Assembly (NCBI RefSeq): GCF_002995745.1
Contig: NZ_PVXQ01000005.1
Coordinates: 1-64,000, forward strand
Source: Clostridium vincentii
GTDB taxonomy: Bacteria > Bacillota > Clostridia > Clostridiales > Clostridiaceae
DNA: 64,000 nt
Direction of reading: 5' to 3'
The translations under genes and the position numbers were made by a program. Under the pieces are notes generated by a model. That model did no database searches and had not been told where the DNA came from. It worked only from the letters and a program-made list of their open reading frames with translations. Positions 39,216 through 49,203 of the stretch are shown here, piece by piece. Positions within the stretch are counted from its first letter, which is position 1. Each line of letters starts with the position of its first letter.

Positions 39216-40502
39216 TTAATCGCAGATTTTTATTTCATTTCTACCATTTTCCTTAGCCATATATAATGCTTTATCCGCATTTATAAGACACTTATGAACT
39301 GAGTTGTTTTTATTATTTATTTCAGCAATTCCTTGACTAACAGTGACAAAGTCATTAATAGTTGAAGCCTCGTTTTTTATAGCAAGCCTTAAAATGTTTT
39401 CTTTAATTCTTTGTGCAACACTCAATGCACCTTCTATGTTTGTATCTGGTAGAATTGCAACAAACTCCTCTCCGCCATACCTTATTACTATATCTGAAGG
39501 ACGAAGTAATGAAACTTTTATCTCCTGGGCAATTTTTTTAAGGCAATTATCCCCCTCTGGATGTCCATAATAATCATTGTAGCTTTTAAATAAATCAATA
39601 TCTATCATAATAAAAGTTATAGACTTTTGTTCTCTTACACATTTTTTCCATTCATTTTCGACATTTTCATCAAAATATCTTCTATTTAGTATCCCTGTCA
39701 AAGAATCTAAAAATGTTTTTCCCGCTAATTCCAGCTCTCTTTTCTTGACATCTGTTATATCACTGATAATTCCGATTATACCGTCTACTTCGCCCAAAGA
39801 ATTTTTATATGTTGTTTTATTTAAAATAACATATTTCTTTTCATCATTACTGCCTTCATATTCATACTCATACATCTGAGTTCCCGGATTATCAAATAAC
39901 TGCTTGTCCATATATGTAAATTTTTTATTCTTTTCTTTTTCAAAGATGTCCTTTGTTGTTTTTCCAATTATTTCTTCTTTACTTTTACCTACAATATCTT
40001 CAAAAGCCCTATTACATCCAAGGAATATCCTTTTCTTATCTTTATAAAATAAAGGAACAGGCATTAAATCTATTATTGTTTTAATAAATTCATTATATGT
40101 TTTTTCTTTTCTCTCAAAATCTCTTTTTTCAATTCCTCTTATTATGGTTTTTTCTAGTAGTTCTCCTGAAATTTCACTCTTTATAATATAATCAAATGCC
40201 TCATTTTCAAAAGATTTAACTGCAATTTTTTCATTCCCGTGTCCAATCAATAAAATTATTGGGGTATCAATATTTTTTACATTTATAAATTTTTGTATGA
40301 ATTCTAGCCCCTTTATTTCTGGACAATTATAATCTAAAAATATGCAATCCATAATATTTTTTGCTAGTTCTTTTAAAGCTTCTCCAGGATTAGTAAACTC
40401 AAAAATTAAATATTCATGCTTACTATTTGCTTTTATCAACATTTTCCTTATTCTAACTATTTCTTCCGGATTATCATCAATTATTGCTATCTTATACTTC
40501 AT
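39216..40502 (-). CDS. Response regulator-PAS-GGDEF diguanylate cyclase
   Basis: 428 residues. Receiver domain (1-125) with Asp57 in FLDYNCPE and acidic residues at 9-10; PAS (about 145-260); GGDEF domain with GGEEF at 343-347. The inhibitory I-site is intact (R334-P-S-D337), the only cyclase in this window to keep it. Phosphorylation by an unknown kinase should control c-di-GMP synthesis, limited by product feedback. GAGG precedes the ATG. No kinase gene is adjacent. Confidence 0.9.
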   Translation of the reverse strand: MKYKIAIIDDNPEEIVRIRKMLIKANSKHEYLIFEFTNPGEALKELAKNIMDCIFLDYNCPEIKGLEFIQKFINVKNIDTPIILLIGHGNEKIAVKSFENEAFDYIIKSEISGELLEKTIIRGIEKRDFERKEKTYNEFIKTIIDLMPVPLFYKDKKRIFLGCNRAFEDIVGKSKEEIIGKTTKDIFEKEKNKKFTYMDKQLFDNPGTQMYEYEYEGSNDEKKYVILNKTTYKNSLGEVDGIIGIISDITDVKKRELELAGKTFLDSLTGILNRRYFDENVENEWKKCVREQKSITFIMIDIDLFKSYNDYYGHPEGDNCLKKIAQEIKVSLLRPSDIVIRYGGEEFVAILPDTNIEGALSVAQRIKENILRLAIKNEASTINDFVTVSQGIAEINNKNNSVHKCLINADKALYMAKENGRNEIKICD

Positions 40503-40669
40503 TTATCTTTACCTCATCACTTTAATTAATATTTGCTACTTCTTAAACACAACACAAATGATCAATTTATCTCAAAATCAAATCAATTATTTGTATTTAT
40601 ATGTAATATTATAACATATATTACCTTATGATATGGTATTATCTTCAGATCATTTACTCTACAGAATCC

Positions 40670-41731
40670 CTATATTAATATAGAATTTAAAGTTTCATCC
40701 TCATCAATAAATCTTTTAGCAATGATTCTATTTTCTTCAACATGAATATAAGTATATCTGTTTGGTTTTATTGAAGGCGCAATATCTATAGCCTTCTTAA
40801 AATCTTCTTTGCTCATTTTTAAAGTTTTAACATAATTAAAAAAACCTGTTTCTGTTAATATCTTTGAGATTCTTTTAAATCTATGGTCTTGAACTTTGGA
40901 CATAATATAGGTTGCCATTCCAACTTGTATTCCATGGAGCTGTGGAGTCTCAAGAAATTTATCTAAGGCATGAGAAATTAAATGTTCAGCTCCTGAAGCT
41001 GGTGAACTATCCCCTGCTATTTCCATTGAGATACCATTTAGTGTTAGTGAATCCACTAGCTCTTTTAAAAACAAATCATCCTTAATAGTTTTAAATTCAG
41101 TTCTTACAAAACTATTTACTGCTTTTTTAGAAATCATAGTGGCAAAGTCATCGACAATTACCCTTCCGTTTTCCTCTTCGAATTTCCAATCATAAAGAGC
41201 TGTAATATTTGATACTAAATCTCCAATTCCTGAGAATATAAATTTCTCAGGTGCTCCTTTAATTACATCAATATCTACAATTATGCCGTAAGGTGTTTTT
41301 GCAGAAAGAGACATTCGTTTTCCACCTACTAAAAGTGATGCACCTGGACTTGAAAATCCATCATTAGAGGTTGAAGTTGGTATGCTTATGAATGGTAGTT
41401 TTTTTATAAAGCTCATATATTTCCCAGCATCTATGGCTTTTCCACCACCAACTCCAATTAAAAGCTCTACATCATTTGGTATTTTAACGGCCTCTATGCT
41501 AATTTTTTCAAAATTTATATCTGTGATAGTTTCTATGTTTGCGATCTCAATATTAGCTTCTTCCAAGGAGTTGCGTATAGATTCTCCAAACAAATCCTCT
41601 ATCCCCTCCCCATAACATATTGAAACCTTTTGAAACTTGGACTTTTTAATTAAATTTCCTATGTTATTAATATTCCCTTTTCCTACTTCTAGAATTGAAG
41701 GAATAGCTATTCTATGAGTTGATATTTTCAT
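40670..41731 (-). CDS. Glycerol-1-phosphate dehydrogenase-like protein (AraM/EgsA family)
   Basis: 353 residues of the iron-containing alcohol dehydrogenase superfamily, closest in pattern to NAD(P)-linked sn-glycerol-1-phosphate dehydrogenases: GVGGGKAIDAGKY, STSNDGFSSPGASL and SGAEHLISHALD with metal-binding histidines. These interconvert dihydroxyacetone phosphate and glycerol-1-phosphate, best known from archaeal lipid synthesis and from Bacillus AraM. The ATG at 41731 follows AAGGGGTG. It starts 12 bp after a HAD phosphatase gene, suggesting paired steps. Confidence 0.85.
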   Translation of the reverse strand: MKISTHRIAIPSILEVGKGNINNIGNLIKKSKFQKVSICYGEGIEDLFGESIRNSLEEANIEIANIETITDINFEKISIEAVKIPNDVELLIGVGGGKAIDAGKYMSFIKKLPFISIPTSTSNDGFSSPGASLLVGGKRMSLSAKTPYGIIVDIDVIKGAPEKFIFSGIGDLVSNITALYDWKFEEENGRVIVDDFATMISKKAVNSFVRTEFKTIKDDLFLKELVDSLTLNGISMEIAGDSSPASGAEHLISHALDKFLETPQLHGIQVGMATYIMSKVQDHRFKRISKILTETGFFNYVKTLKMSKEDFKKAIDIAPSIKPNRYTYIHVEENRIIAKRFIDEDETLNSILI

Positions 41732-41743
41732 ATTTTTCACCCC

Positions 41744-42388
41744 TTATAAATATTTTTTTAACTTATCCCAAACTTCTGAAAAGTTTTGGAATTCTATAAA
41801 TTCTTTTTTTTCTTTTTTCAAAAGCTCTACTAATGACCCCTTAGCGAAAACCATGTCACATGCTAATGCAGGCTCAAGATCTGGGCTACTATCACCCGCA
41901 TAAAAGATTTTTTTATAATTACCTTTTATCTTTTCTACTACACTTAATTTATTGATACCATAACGATCTGAATAAAACTCACTATTTTCATCTAAATCAA
42001 AGTAAATTCCATTATCTTTAAAAATCCCCTTATTGGAGTAAACATCTACCCCTTCTATATTATGCTTCTCAAATATCTTATCTATGTAATAACTTGTTCC
42101 AGCACTAATTACAATAAAATCTCCACCAGCATCTTTTACTTTCTTTATAAACTCTTTAGCGAAAGGATCAAAGGGAATATTTAAAATATCCTCTTCTATT
42201 TCAGCTTCACTTCTTTTCACATTATTAAAAACATAACTTAAATACTCGCGATCTTTCATTTTTCCACTTTTCCAATCTTTAAATAGAGGCAAAAACTCTT
42301 CTTTTAAATATGCCTCAGACAATATTTTATAAAAATCTTTTTCAGTAAGTGTTCCATCAAAATCGGATATAAATGCGAAATCTTTCAT
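41744..42388 (-). CDS. HAD-superfamily phosphatase, MtnX-like
   Basis: 214 residues. HAD motif I is DFDGTL, motif II ISAG and motif III-IV YAGDSSPDLEPA. The overall pattern matches MtnX/phosphoserine-phosphatase-like HAD-IB enzymes. Its substrate could be glycerol-1-phosphate or a related phosphate given the neighbouring dehydrogenase, but this is inference. AGGAGG lies upstream. Confidence 0.85.
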   Translation of the reverse strand: MKDFAFISDFDGTLTEKDFYKILSEAYLKEEFLPLFKDWKSGKMKDREYLSYVFNNVKRSEAEIEEDILNIPFDPFAKEFIKKVKDAGGDFIVISAGTSYYIDKIFEKHNIEGVDVYSNKGIFKDNGIYFDLDENSEFYSDRYGINKLSVVEKIKGNYKKIFYAGDSSPDLEPALACDMVFAKGSLVELLKKEKKEFIEFQNFSEVWDKLKKYL

Positions 42389-42424
42389 TATATTGACCTC
42401 CTTATTGGTTGTTTTTTTATATAC

Positions 42425-43291
42425 TTATAATCTTCTTTCCTCTTCTTTTTTAAATTTATTTGTATATTGATAATAATTAATTTGCTTTAAGAGTTTTTCT
42501 TTATCTATAGGCAAACTTCCTCTTAATGAAATATAATTTGATGCATGATTACATCTAAATATTACTGGCTCATTTACATGAATATGCTCAATTAAAAGCT
42601 TAATTTCATTTAAAATCTCTTTGTCATTTAAAAGTTCAAATTCTTTATTTAAAATTTTATTATATAAGATAGTTCCCTCCTCCACCATAAGAGTCAATAC
42701 ACCTAAATAGTCGGGAGACATACTATTTATTATTTCACCAGTTCTAATTGCATGACTTTTGCTATTCTCTTTTCCACCAATTCCAGCTATTATAGTTACT
42801 GATAATAATATATTAGAATCCTTAACCTTCTTTGCTGCCTTAATTAACTCCTTACTATTTGCTCCTTTATTTATCTCATTTAAAACTTCATCATCTCCAC
42901 TTTCAACTCCCATATATATCATGGATAAGCCTAAAGCTTTAAGATCACTTAATTCCTGTGGAGTTTTAAGTAGTATAGATTTTGGTGAACCATAGAGAGT
43001 AACCCTGCTACATTCTGGAAACAAATTTTTTATATATGTTAATATTTCCTTTAATTCTTCTACTTGAATAATCAGAGCATCCCCATCTGCTAAAAATATT
43101 TTTTCTACTGATTCATATGTTTTTCTAAAATAATTCATATCGTTTTTGATATCTTTCACGGACCTTATTGTAAACTTCTTAGATTTATACATATTACAAA
43201 AACTACATTTATTGTGAGAGCATCCTATAGTTGCTTGTATTATAATACTATTGCTTTCACTAGGTGGTCTGTATAATGGATAATCGTACAT
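42425..43291 (-). CDS. Radical SAM protein
   Basis: 288 residues. The iron-sulfur cysteines are in GCSHNKCSFCNMY (Cx4CxxC), followed by a TIM-barrel-like core with GVESGDDEVL. This subfamily is widespread but has no assigned reaction. It is 36 bp upstream of the HAD gene and in the same direction, so a three-gene operon with the phosphatase and dehydrogenase is likely. Confidence 0.85.
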   Translation of the reverse strand: MYDYPLYRPPSESNSIIIQATIGCSHNKCSFCNMYKSKKFTIRSVKDIKNDMNYFRKTYESVEKIFLADGDALIIQVEELKEILTYIKNLFPECSRVTLYGSPKSILLKTPQELSDLKALGLSMIYMGVESGDDEVLNEINKGANSKELIKAAKKVKDSNILLSVTIIAGIGGKENSKSHAIRTGEIINSMSPDYLGVLTLMVEEGTILYNKILNKEFELLNDKEILNEIKLLIEHIHVNEPVIFRCNHASNYISLRGSLPIDKEKLLKQINYYQYTNKFKKEEERRL

Positions 43292-43396
43292 AACTATTTT
43301 CCCCTCTTATATTCTTTTTATTAGCTGTTAATTTCTATTTATCTAGAGTTACCTTTTTACAGCTTCTAAATTAATAACCCTTATTCCATATTATCT

Positions 43397-44548
43397 TTAT
43401 AGTATATCTCTTCTCTTCTTATATATAAATAAAGGAATCATGAGAAAAATTATTATAGCACCACAAGCTGCAAAGCCAATTCTTGCATCAAATCCTTCTG
43501 TGATTAATCCAGCATAAAGATTTCCAAAGGGTGTAGAACCAGCGAAAACCAAAGTATATACGCTCATAACTCTACCACGGTATTCATTACTTGAATTAAG
43601 TTGCAGAGTTGAATTTGCACTTGAACTAAATGCGATAAAAAAGAATCCAGTAATTGCAAGAAATATCCCGGTTACCAAGAAAATATTAGTAAACCCAATA
43701 ATAATTAAGAAAAATCCTACAATTAAAGGTACAATAAAAATAATAAACTTTTTTGGTCCACTCTTGCTTGATGTAGCTATAAACATAGACCCAAGAAAGG
43801 CTCCAATCCCCATAAAAGACATTAGAATACCAAATCCTGCTTCATTTTGATTCAATATTTGCTCTGCAAAGACAGGAACAAGTACATTGAAATTAGGGGC
43901 AAATGTGCCAACTATAGCCATAACTAATATAGTGTATAAAAGAATATCCTTATGATAGATATATTTAAGTCCATCCTTAATCTCTTCTATTATATTAGTG
44001 TCATTTTTAGGTTTTCTTTCTACTGGCTTAAGCTTAATGAAAAATAAACTTATTACAACAGCCCCAAAGCTGATTGAATTTGCAAAAAAGCAAATTGCCA
44101 TACCCGCATAGCCCATTACTATTCCAGCAAGGGCAGGCCCTATAATTCTAGCTATATTAAAAACCATAGAATTCAATGCAATTGCATTCATTAAATCTTC
44201 CTTACCTACAAGCTCTATTACCATTGCCTGACGTGTTGGCATATCAATTGAATTAACTATTCCAAGCATTAGTGACATTATCAAAATATGCCAATACTGT
44301 ATAGTTCCTTGCCAGACTAATATTGCAAGCATAAGAGTAATTATCAGAGAAGCTGACTGAGTTACTAATAAGATTTTTCTTTTCGAGAATTTATCTAAAA
44401 TAACTCCTGCAAATAAAGAGAATATTAACAGGGGTGTAAACTGAAGTATTCCAATTAAACTTAATAAAAATGGTGAATCAGTCAAGGTATATGCAAGCCA
44501 TGGTTGTGCTATATTCTGCATCCAGGTACCTATCAAAGAGACCCACAT
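43397..44548 (-). CDS. MFS exporter (EntS-like), N-terminus unclear
   Basis: 383 residues from the first ATG, with about 11 membrane helices and the loop motif LDKFSKRK. The family usually starts about 20-30 residues earlier with an RNFRxxW-type helix. That sequence (SLKHKNFRYYWIG) is present in frame just upstream, up to a stop at 44681-44683, but it contains no ATG, GTG or TTG. Either a rare start (ATT near 44624) is used, a frameshift has removed the start, or the protein begins inside the first helix at 44548. Same direction as, and close behind, the ABC exporter genes. Confidence 0.8.
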   Translation of the reverse strand: MWVSLIGTWMQNIAQPWLAYTLTDSPFLLSLIGILQFTPLLIFSLFAGVILDKFSKRKILLVTQSASLIITLMLAILVWQGTIQYWHILIMSLMLGIVNSIDMPTRQAMVIELVGKEDLMNAIALNSMVFNIARIIGPALAGIVMGYAGMAICFFANSISFGAVVISLFFIKLKPVERKPKNDTNIIEEIKDGLKYIYHKDILLYTILVMAIVGTFAPNFNVLVPVFAEQILNQNEAGFGILMSFMGIGAFLGSMFIATSSKSGPKKFIIFIVPLIVGFFLIIIGFTNIFLVTGIFLAITGFFFIAFSSSANSTLQLNSSNEYRGRVMSVYTLVFAGSTPFGNLYAGLITEGFDARIGFAACGAIIIFLMIPLFIYKKRRDIL

Positions 44549-44669
44549 ACCTATCCAATAATATCTGAAATTTTTATGTTTCAGAGAAGTAAAAGGATTA
44601 TTAAATTTATCTTTAACATTATTTGTAATATTTATCTCTAGAAATTTTATAGTATCAATATTTTTGCTT

Positions 44670-46454
44670 TTATTTTTTAACTATCAAGTCTCTATAATAT
44701 CCACCGCTATCCATAAGTTTCTCATGATTACCCATCTCTACAATTTCACCATTTTTAAGCACTATAATGACATCCGCATTTCTAATAGTTGAAAGTCTAT
44801 GGGCAATTATAAGTGTAGTTCTTTCTTTTGCAATGTTATCTATAGCATTTTGGATTAATATTTCAGTTTCAGTATCAATATTTGAGGTAGCTTCATCAAG
44901 CACTAATATTGAAGGATTATGAGCAATTGCTCTGGCAAAGGAAAGTAATTGTCTCTCCCCTGCTGAAAATGTACTTCCTCTTTCCATAACCGGTTCATTA
45001 ATGCCTTTTGAAAAGCCCTGAATTATTTTTTTTGCATGGGATATTTCTAAAGCTTTTTCTAGCTGAGCCTCTTCAATATTGTCATTTAATGTAATATTTG
45101 TCTTAATGGTTCCTGAAAACAGAAATACATCTTGAAGTACTACTGATATATTCTTTCTTAAATCCCTTTTCTTTATGTCATTAATATTTATCCCATCAAT
45201 TAAAATTTCGCCCTTTTGTACTTTATAAAACCCACTAACAAGACTAATTATAGTTGTCTTTCCTGCACCTGTTTCTCCAACAAAAGCAGCTCTTTGACCT
45301 TGGTTTATAGTGAAACTTACACCCTTTAAAATCCAATCCTTATCATTATAAGAAAACCATACATTCTTAAACTCTACATTTCCTTGGAAATTATCCATTC
45401 CAATTCCTAAATCTAAGTCTTCTAAGTTCTCTTTTTCATCCAATAATTCAAATATCCTATCAGCAGAAACTAGAGCGGATTGAATAGTTGTATAATTATC
45501 TGCCATCTCAGATATAGGATTAAAAAACTGCTTTATATAGGTTGTAAAGGCATATAGCACACCTATACTTATAGTATCGCTTGCAATTTTGTCTATACCA
45601 TACCATATTAAAATAGCTACAGCAAAACTCTGAAGAACATCTACAGCAGGTCTTAAAAAGCTGTTCATCCATACTTGAAATAATGTGGCCTTATAATATT
45701 CATTATTCAATTCTAAAAACTGTTCTTTTTTTTCTTTTTCTCCATGAAATACTTGTATTATCTTCATTCCTGATATACTTTCAGCCATGAAACCATTTAT
45801 TTTTCCTATCAAACTCTTCATTTTAGTAAAGTTTCTTTTTATTTTTGTTTTTAGGACAAATACTATCCCAAAGATTAAAGGGACTACTGTAAAAGAAATT
45901 AAAGCCAATTGAAGATTAATTATTATCATGGTGTAAATTATTCCAATTATCAAGAATACATCTTTAAAAAGCTTAATTAAAACATCTGTATACATTTCAC
46001 TTAAAGCTTCTACATCATTAGTTGCTCTAGTTATTAACCTTCCTGATGAGGTTTTATCTAAATACCAAAGTGGCAATAATTGAATAGTTTTAAATACTTT
46101 CCGTCGCAAGGTTCGCATTATTTCTTGTCCAACTTTGTTTATCAGATTCACCTGGATAATTGAGAAAATACCACTAAGAGCTACTACTATAAAATATAAA
46201 GCCCCCATGGTTGTTATAGAATATAAACCTCTTTGGGTAACTTCTTTTGTTAAAAAATCATCAATTACTAATTTTAAAATATATGGTTTTATAAGTTGAG
46301 CTCCAATTACTAAAAGTACACATATAGAAGCAAGAATAACTCTTTTCTTATAAGGTAACATTAATTTTAGTAACCTTCGTAAAGTCTTGATTTTAGGAGG
46401 CTTAGTCTGTGAATTCATTGTCTTCTTCATGGAATTGAGATGTGTAGATGTCAT
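44670..46454 (-). CDS. Heterodimeric ABC exporter subunit (catalytic half)
   Basis: About 594 residues: six membrane helices then an ATPase domain. Walker A GETGAGKTT, Walker B ILVLDEATSNID with the catalytic glutamate, and an unusual signature FSAGER instead of LSGGQ. The partner subunit has the reverse pattern, so together they form one normal and one degenerate ATP site, as in BmrCD/TM287-288-type multidrug exporters. The ATG at 46454 has GAAAGGGGGG upstream and overlaps the partner gene by 53 bp. Confidence 0.9.
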   Translation of the reverse strand: MTSTHLNSMKKTMNSQTKPPKIKTLRRLLKLMLPYKKRVILASICVLLVIGAQLIKPYILKLVIDDFLTKEVTQRGLYSITTMGALYFIVVALSGIFSIIQVNLINKVGQEIMRTLRRKVFKTIQLLPLWYLDKTSSGRLITRATNDVEALSEMYTDVLIKLFKDVFLIIGIIYTMIIINLQLALISFTVVPLIFGIVFVLKTKIKRNFTKMKSLIGKINGFMAESISGMKIIQVFHGEKEKKEQFLELNNEYYKATLFQVWMNSFLRPAVDVLQSFAVAILIWYGIDKIASDTISIGVLYAFTTYIKQFFNPISEMADNYTTIQSALVSADRIFELLDEKENLEDLDLGIGMDNFQGNVEFKNVWFSYNDKDWILKGVSFTINQGQRAAFVGETGAGKTTIISLVSGFYKVQKGEILIDGININDIKKRDLRKNISVVLQDVFLFSGTIKTNITLNDNIEEAQLEKALEISHAKKIIQGFSKGINEPVMERGSTFSAGERQLLSFARAIAHNPSILVLDEATSNIDTETEILIQNAIDNIAKERTTLIIAHRLSTIRNADVIIVLKNGEIVEMGNHEKLMDSGGYYRDLIVKK

Positions 46455-48147
46455 AATATAGCCCCCCTTTCTCAACTAATTCTAAATGTGTACCTCTCTC
46501 AAGAATTTTGCCACCATCAAGAACAATAATCTCATCAGCATCTATAACTGCAGATATTCTATGGGCTATTATTATTGAAGTTTTACCTTTTCTTACAATC
46601 TGGATGTTTTTAAGAATTTGCCTTTCAGTAATAGTATCTACGGCTGACAGAGCATCATCCAATATAAGTATTTCCGGATTCCTAATTAGTGCCCTTGCTA
46701 TTGAAATTCTCTGCTTTTGTCCACCTGAGATATTAACTCCTCTCTCACCAAGGATTGTATTAAATCCCTCTGAAAAAGCCATAACGCTTTCAAATATACA
46801 GCTATTCTTAGCCGCAGCTATAACTTCTTCATCTAGATATATTTCTTTGAAAAACTTTATGTTATCTGCTATTGAAGCATTAAATACAAAATTATCCTGA
46901 GGAACAAAGCCAAAGCTATCTCGAAGAGCCTTCAGCTGATAATCATTTATATCGATTCCACCAAAAAATATTCTATCAGACTCAGTATTATACATTTTCA
47001 ATAATAAATTAACCAAAGTACTTTTACCTGAACCACTCTTTCCTATGATACCTAAAGTATGTCCTTCTGGAATACTTAAATTTATATCCTTAAGGACTTT
47101 TTCTTCTGAACCTGGATATGAAAAATAAAGATTTTTTATGTCTACACTGCCCTTAGCAGAGGTTTTTATAGAATTCTCAACTTCTTTTATATCAACATTA
47201 GCATTAAATATTTCATTTAATCTATTTAATGAAGCCATACCTCTTTGGAATCTTGTAATAATACGCCCTATTGAAACTATAGGGATCATTATCATGGTTA
47301 AATATCCATTAAAAGCGATAAAGTCCCCTAATGAAATCCTGCCATCTAAAACCATATTCCCTCCAATGATAAGGTTCAAGACAAAACTAATACTGAAACA
47401 TATTTCAATTAAGGGAGATAGATATGAGGATACTCGTACCATATCTAAATTAGATTTTGCCATTTTATCATTTAGTTCTTCAAATTTTCTTACTTCTTCA
47501 TCTTCCTGTACATAGGCCTTTATAACTCTTATTCCATTTATGTTTTCCTGTACTCTATCTGAAATTGCAGAAAAGTTTTCTTGAACCTTTTTAAATCTTT
47601 TGCGTACACTCTTCCCAATCTTAAACATTATAAATATAGCAAACGGCAGAGGCATTAATGCTAGAATGGTTATACTCCAATTTATAGCTTTTGCCATTGA
47701 ATATATTGCTATAACACATACTACTATTCCATTAACCGACATTGCTATTGAAGGACCAAAGGCCATCCTAACAGCATTTATATCATTTATAGCATAAGCA
47801 ATTAAGTCTCCTGTTTTTCTTTTATTATAAAATTGTGGTGATAGTTTTTCAAAATGATCAAAGAGTTTTCCTCTAAGGTCACATTCCAAACTTCGTGCAT
47901 TTCCAATTATCAGGATCCTCCATCCATAAGTGCTTATAAATGTTCCAACTGCAATAATTATTATATAACCCATATTTATATAAACATCTTTAGGATTAAA
48001 ATTATTTACCCTCAAAATATCAATTGTATCTCCAAGGACCTTAGGGAAAAGGGTTTGAATGAAAGAAGCTAATAGCATAAATATTACCCCTATAACGTAG
48101 GAAATTTTATGCTCCTTAAAAAAATTAATTAATATATTTTTCCCCAT
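46402..48147 (-). CDS. Heterodimeric ABC exporter subunit (degenerate half)
   Basis: 581 residues: six membrane helices and an ATPase domain with Walker A GKSGSGKST and a normal signature ISGGQKQR. Walker B is ILILDDALSAVD, with aspartate where the catalytic glutamate should be. This marks the non-catalytic half of a BmrC-like exporter. GGAGG precedes the ATG, 28 bp after the LacI-type gene. Likely exports drugs or a metabolite from the cytoplasm. Confidence 0.9.
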   Translation of the reverse strand: MGKNILINFFKEHKISYVIGVIFMLLASFIQTLFPKVLGDTIDILRVNNFNPKDVYINMGYIIIIAVGTFISTYGWRILIIGNARSLECDLRGKLFDHFEKLSPQFYNKRKTGDLIAYAINDINAVRMAFGPSIAMSVNGIVVCVIAIYSMAKAINWSITILALMPLPFAIFIMFKIGKSVRKRFKKVQENFSAISDRVQENINGIRVIKAYVQEDEEVRKFEELNDKMAKSNLDMVRVSSYLSPLIEICFSISFVLNLIIGGNMVLDGRISLGDFIAFNGYLTMIMIPIVSIGRIITRFQRGMASLNRLNEIFNANVDIKEVENSIKTSAKGSVDIKNLYFSYPGSEEKVLKDINLSIPEGHTLGIIGKSGSGKSTLVNLLLKMYNTESDRIFFGGIDINDYQLKALRDSFGFVPQDNFVFNASIADNIKFFKEIYLDEEVIAAAKNSCIFESVMAFSEGFNTILGERGVNISGGQKQRISIARALIRNPEILILDDALSAVDTITERQILKNIQIVRKGKTSIIIAHRISAVIDADEIIVLDGGKILERGTHLELVEKGGLYYDIYTSQFHEEDNEFTD

Positions 48148-48174
48148 ATAGACCTCCCACCATTAATTTCAGGC

Positions 48175-49164
48175 TTACTTATATGATTCTACTGAATCTC
48201 TTTCAACAAGAATACTGTTTATTGCGATATTCTCATATGGCTTATCTGGCTTATTGATTCTTTTTAAAAGAAGTGCTACTGCTACTTCACATGAATAATC
48301 AATATTTAATTCTAAAGTTGTTAAAGCTGGCATGAATAGTGAGGACATTTCTGTATTTCCACTTCCAATAACCGATATATCCTCTGGCACTTTAATGCCC
48401 TTTTCATACAAGCATTTTATAAGCTTTATTGCCGTATAATCCCACTGGCATATTATTGCTGTTGGAACATTCTTACCCTTCATTATTCTACTTATCTTGT
48501 CTTCAAATTTTTCTTCATATATAAAAAGCTCCTTGCGTGCTTGCAACTTATAATCCTCTAAAGCCGAAGTAATACCAAGGACTTTTTCCTTGTTTTTATA
48601 AACACTACTATCTCCCAAAAATCCGATTTCTGTATGGCCCTTTTTTATTAAACATTCACATTGTTTATAACCACCGTTATTGAAGTTATACCAAACACTA
48701 TCACAATCAAAAGAAGGTGAATAACCTGTATAGAAAACTTGATTTTTAATTTTACTAGAAATAAAGTCTACATATTCATTATTGAATCTTCCTATAAATA
48801 TTATCCCATCAAAATTAATACCCTTTTGAATCTTACAAGGTAAATAAAGTTCATCCTGACGGTCTTTATCTAGAAACTCTAAATCATATTGGCATCCTAT
48901 TTTTTGAATTGCTTTTTCAATACCCTGAACCATATGACTATAATTACTAGTATTCTGCACAAACGGTTTTTGATGCAGAACTAAAATTCTAATATCATCA
49001 TTATTCTTAGCTTTAAAATATCCCATTTCTTTTGCCTTAATTAATATTTTACTTTTCAGTTCATTTCCCACTCCAGTCTGACCTGATAATGCACGACTTA
49101 CAGAAATTGTAGATATTTCAAGAGCTTTAGCTATATCTGAGATTTTAACTTTATCTATTTTCAA
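48175..49164 (-). CDS. LacI-family transcriptional regulator
   Basis: 329 residues: LacI helix-turn-helix at the N-terminus (VKISDIAKALEISTISVSRAL) seen here as ISDIAKALEISTISVSRAL, then a periplasmic-binding-protein-like ligand domain. TTG at 49164 is the start, 8 bp after GGAGG. LacI proteins usually sense sugars or nucleosides, yet this one directly heads an ABC exporter operon. Three evenly spaced ACGT-centred sites upstream are likely operators, implying autoregulation of the whole operon. Confidence 0.88.
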   Translation of the reverse strand: MKIDKVKISDIAKALEISTISVSRALSGQTGVGNELKSKILIKAKEMGYFKAKNNDDIRILVLHQKPFVQNTSNYSHMVQGIEKAIQKIGCQYDLEFLDKDRQDELYLPCKIQKGINFDGIIFIGRFNNEYVDFISSKIKNQVFYTGYSPSFDCDSVWYNFNNGGYKQCECLIKKGHTEIGFLGDSSVYKNKEKVLGITSALEDYKLQARKELFIYEEKFEDKISRIMKGKNVPTAIICQWDYTAIKLIKCLYEKGIKVPEDISVIGSGNTEMSSLFMPALTTLELNIDYSCEVAVALLLKRINKPDKPYENIAINSILVERDSVESYK

Positions 49165-49203
49165 AAGAGATACCTCCAAAATATATTTGTTTAATTTATT
49201 AAA

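Noticed and set aside
41744-42388. Methionine-salvage role for the MtnX-like phosphatase
   Set aside because: No other methionine-salvage genes are nearby; the dehydrogenase neighbour suggests another substrate.
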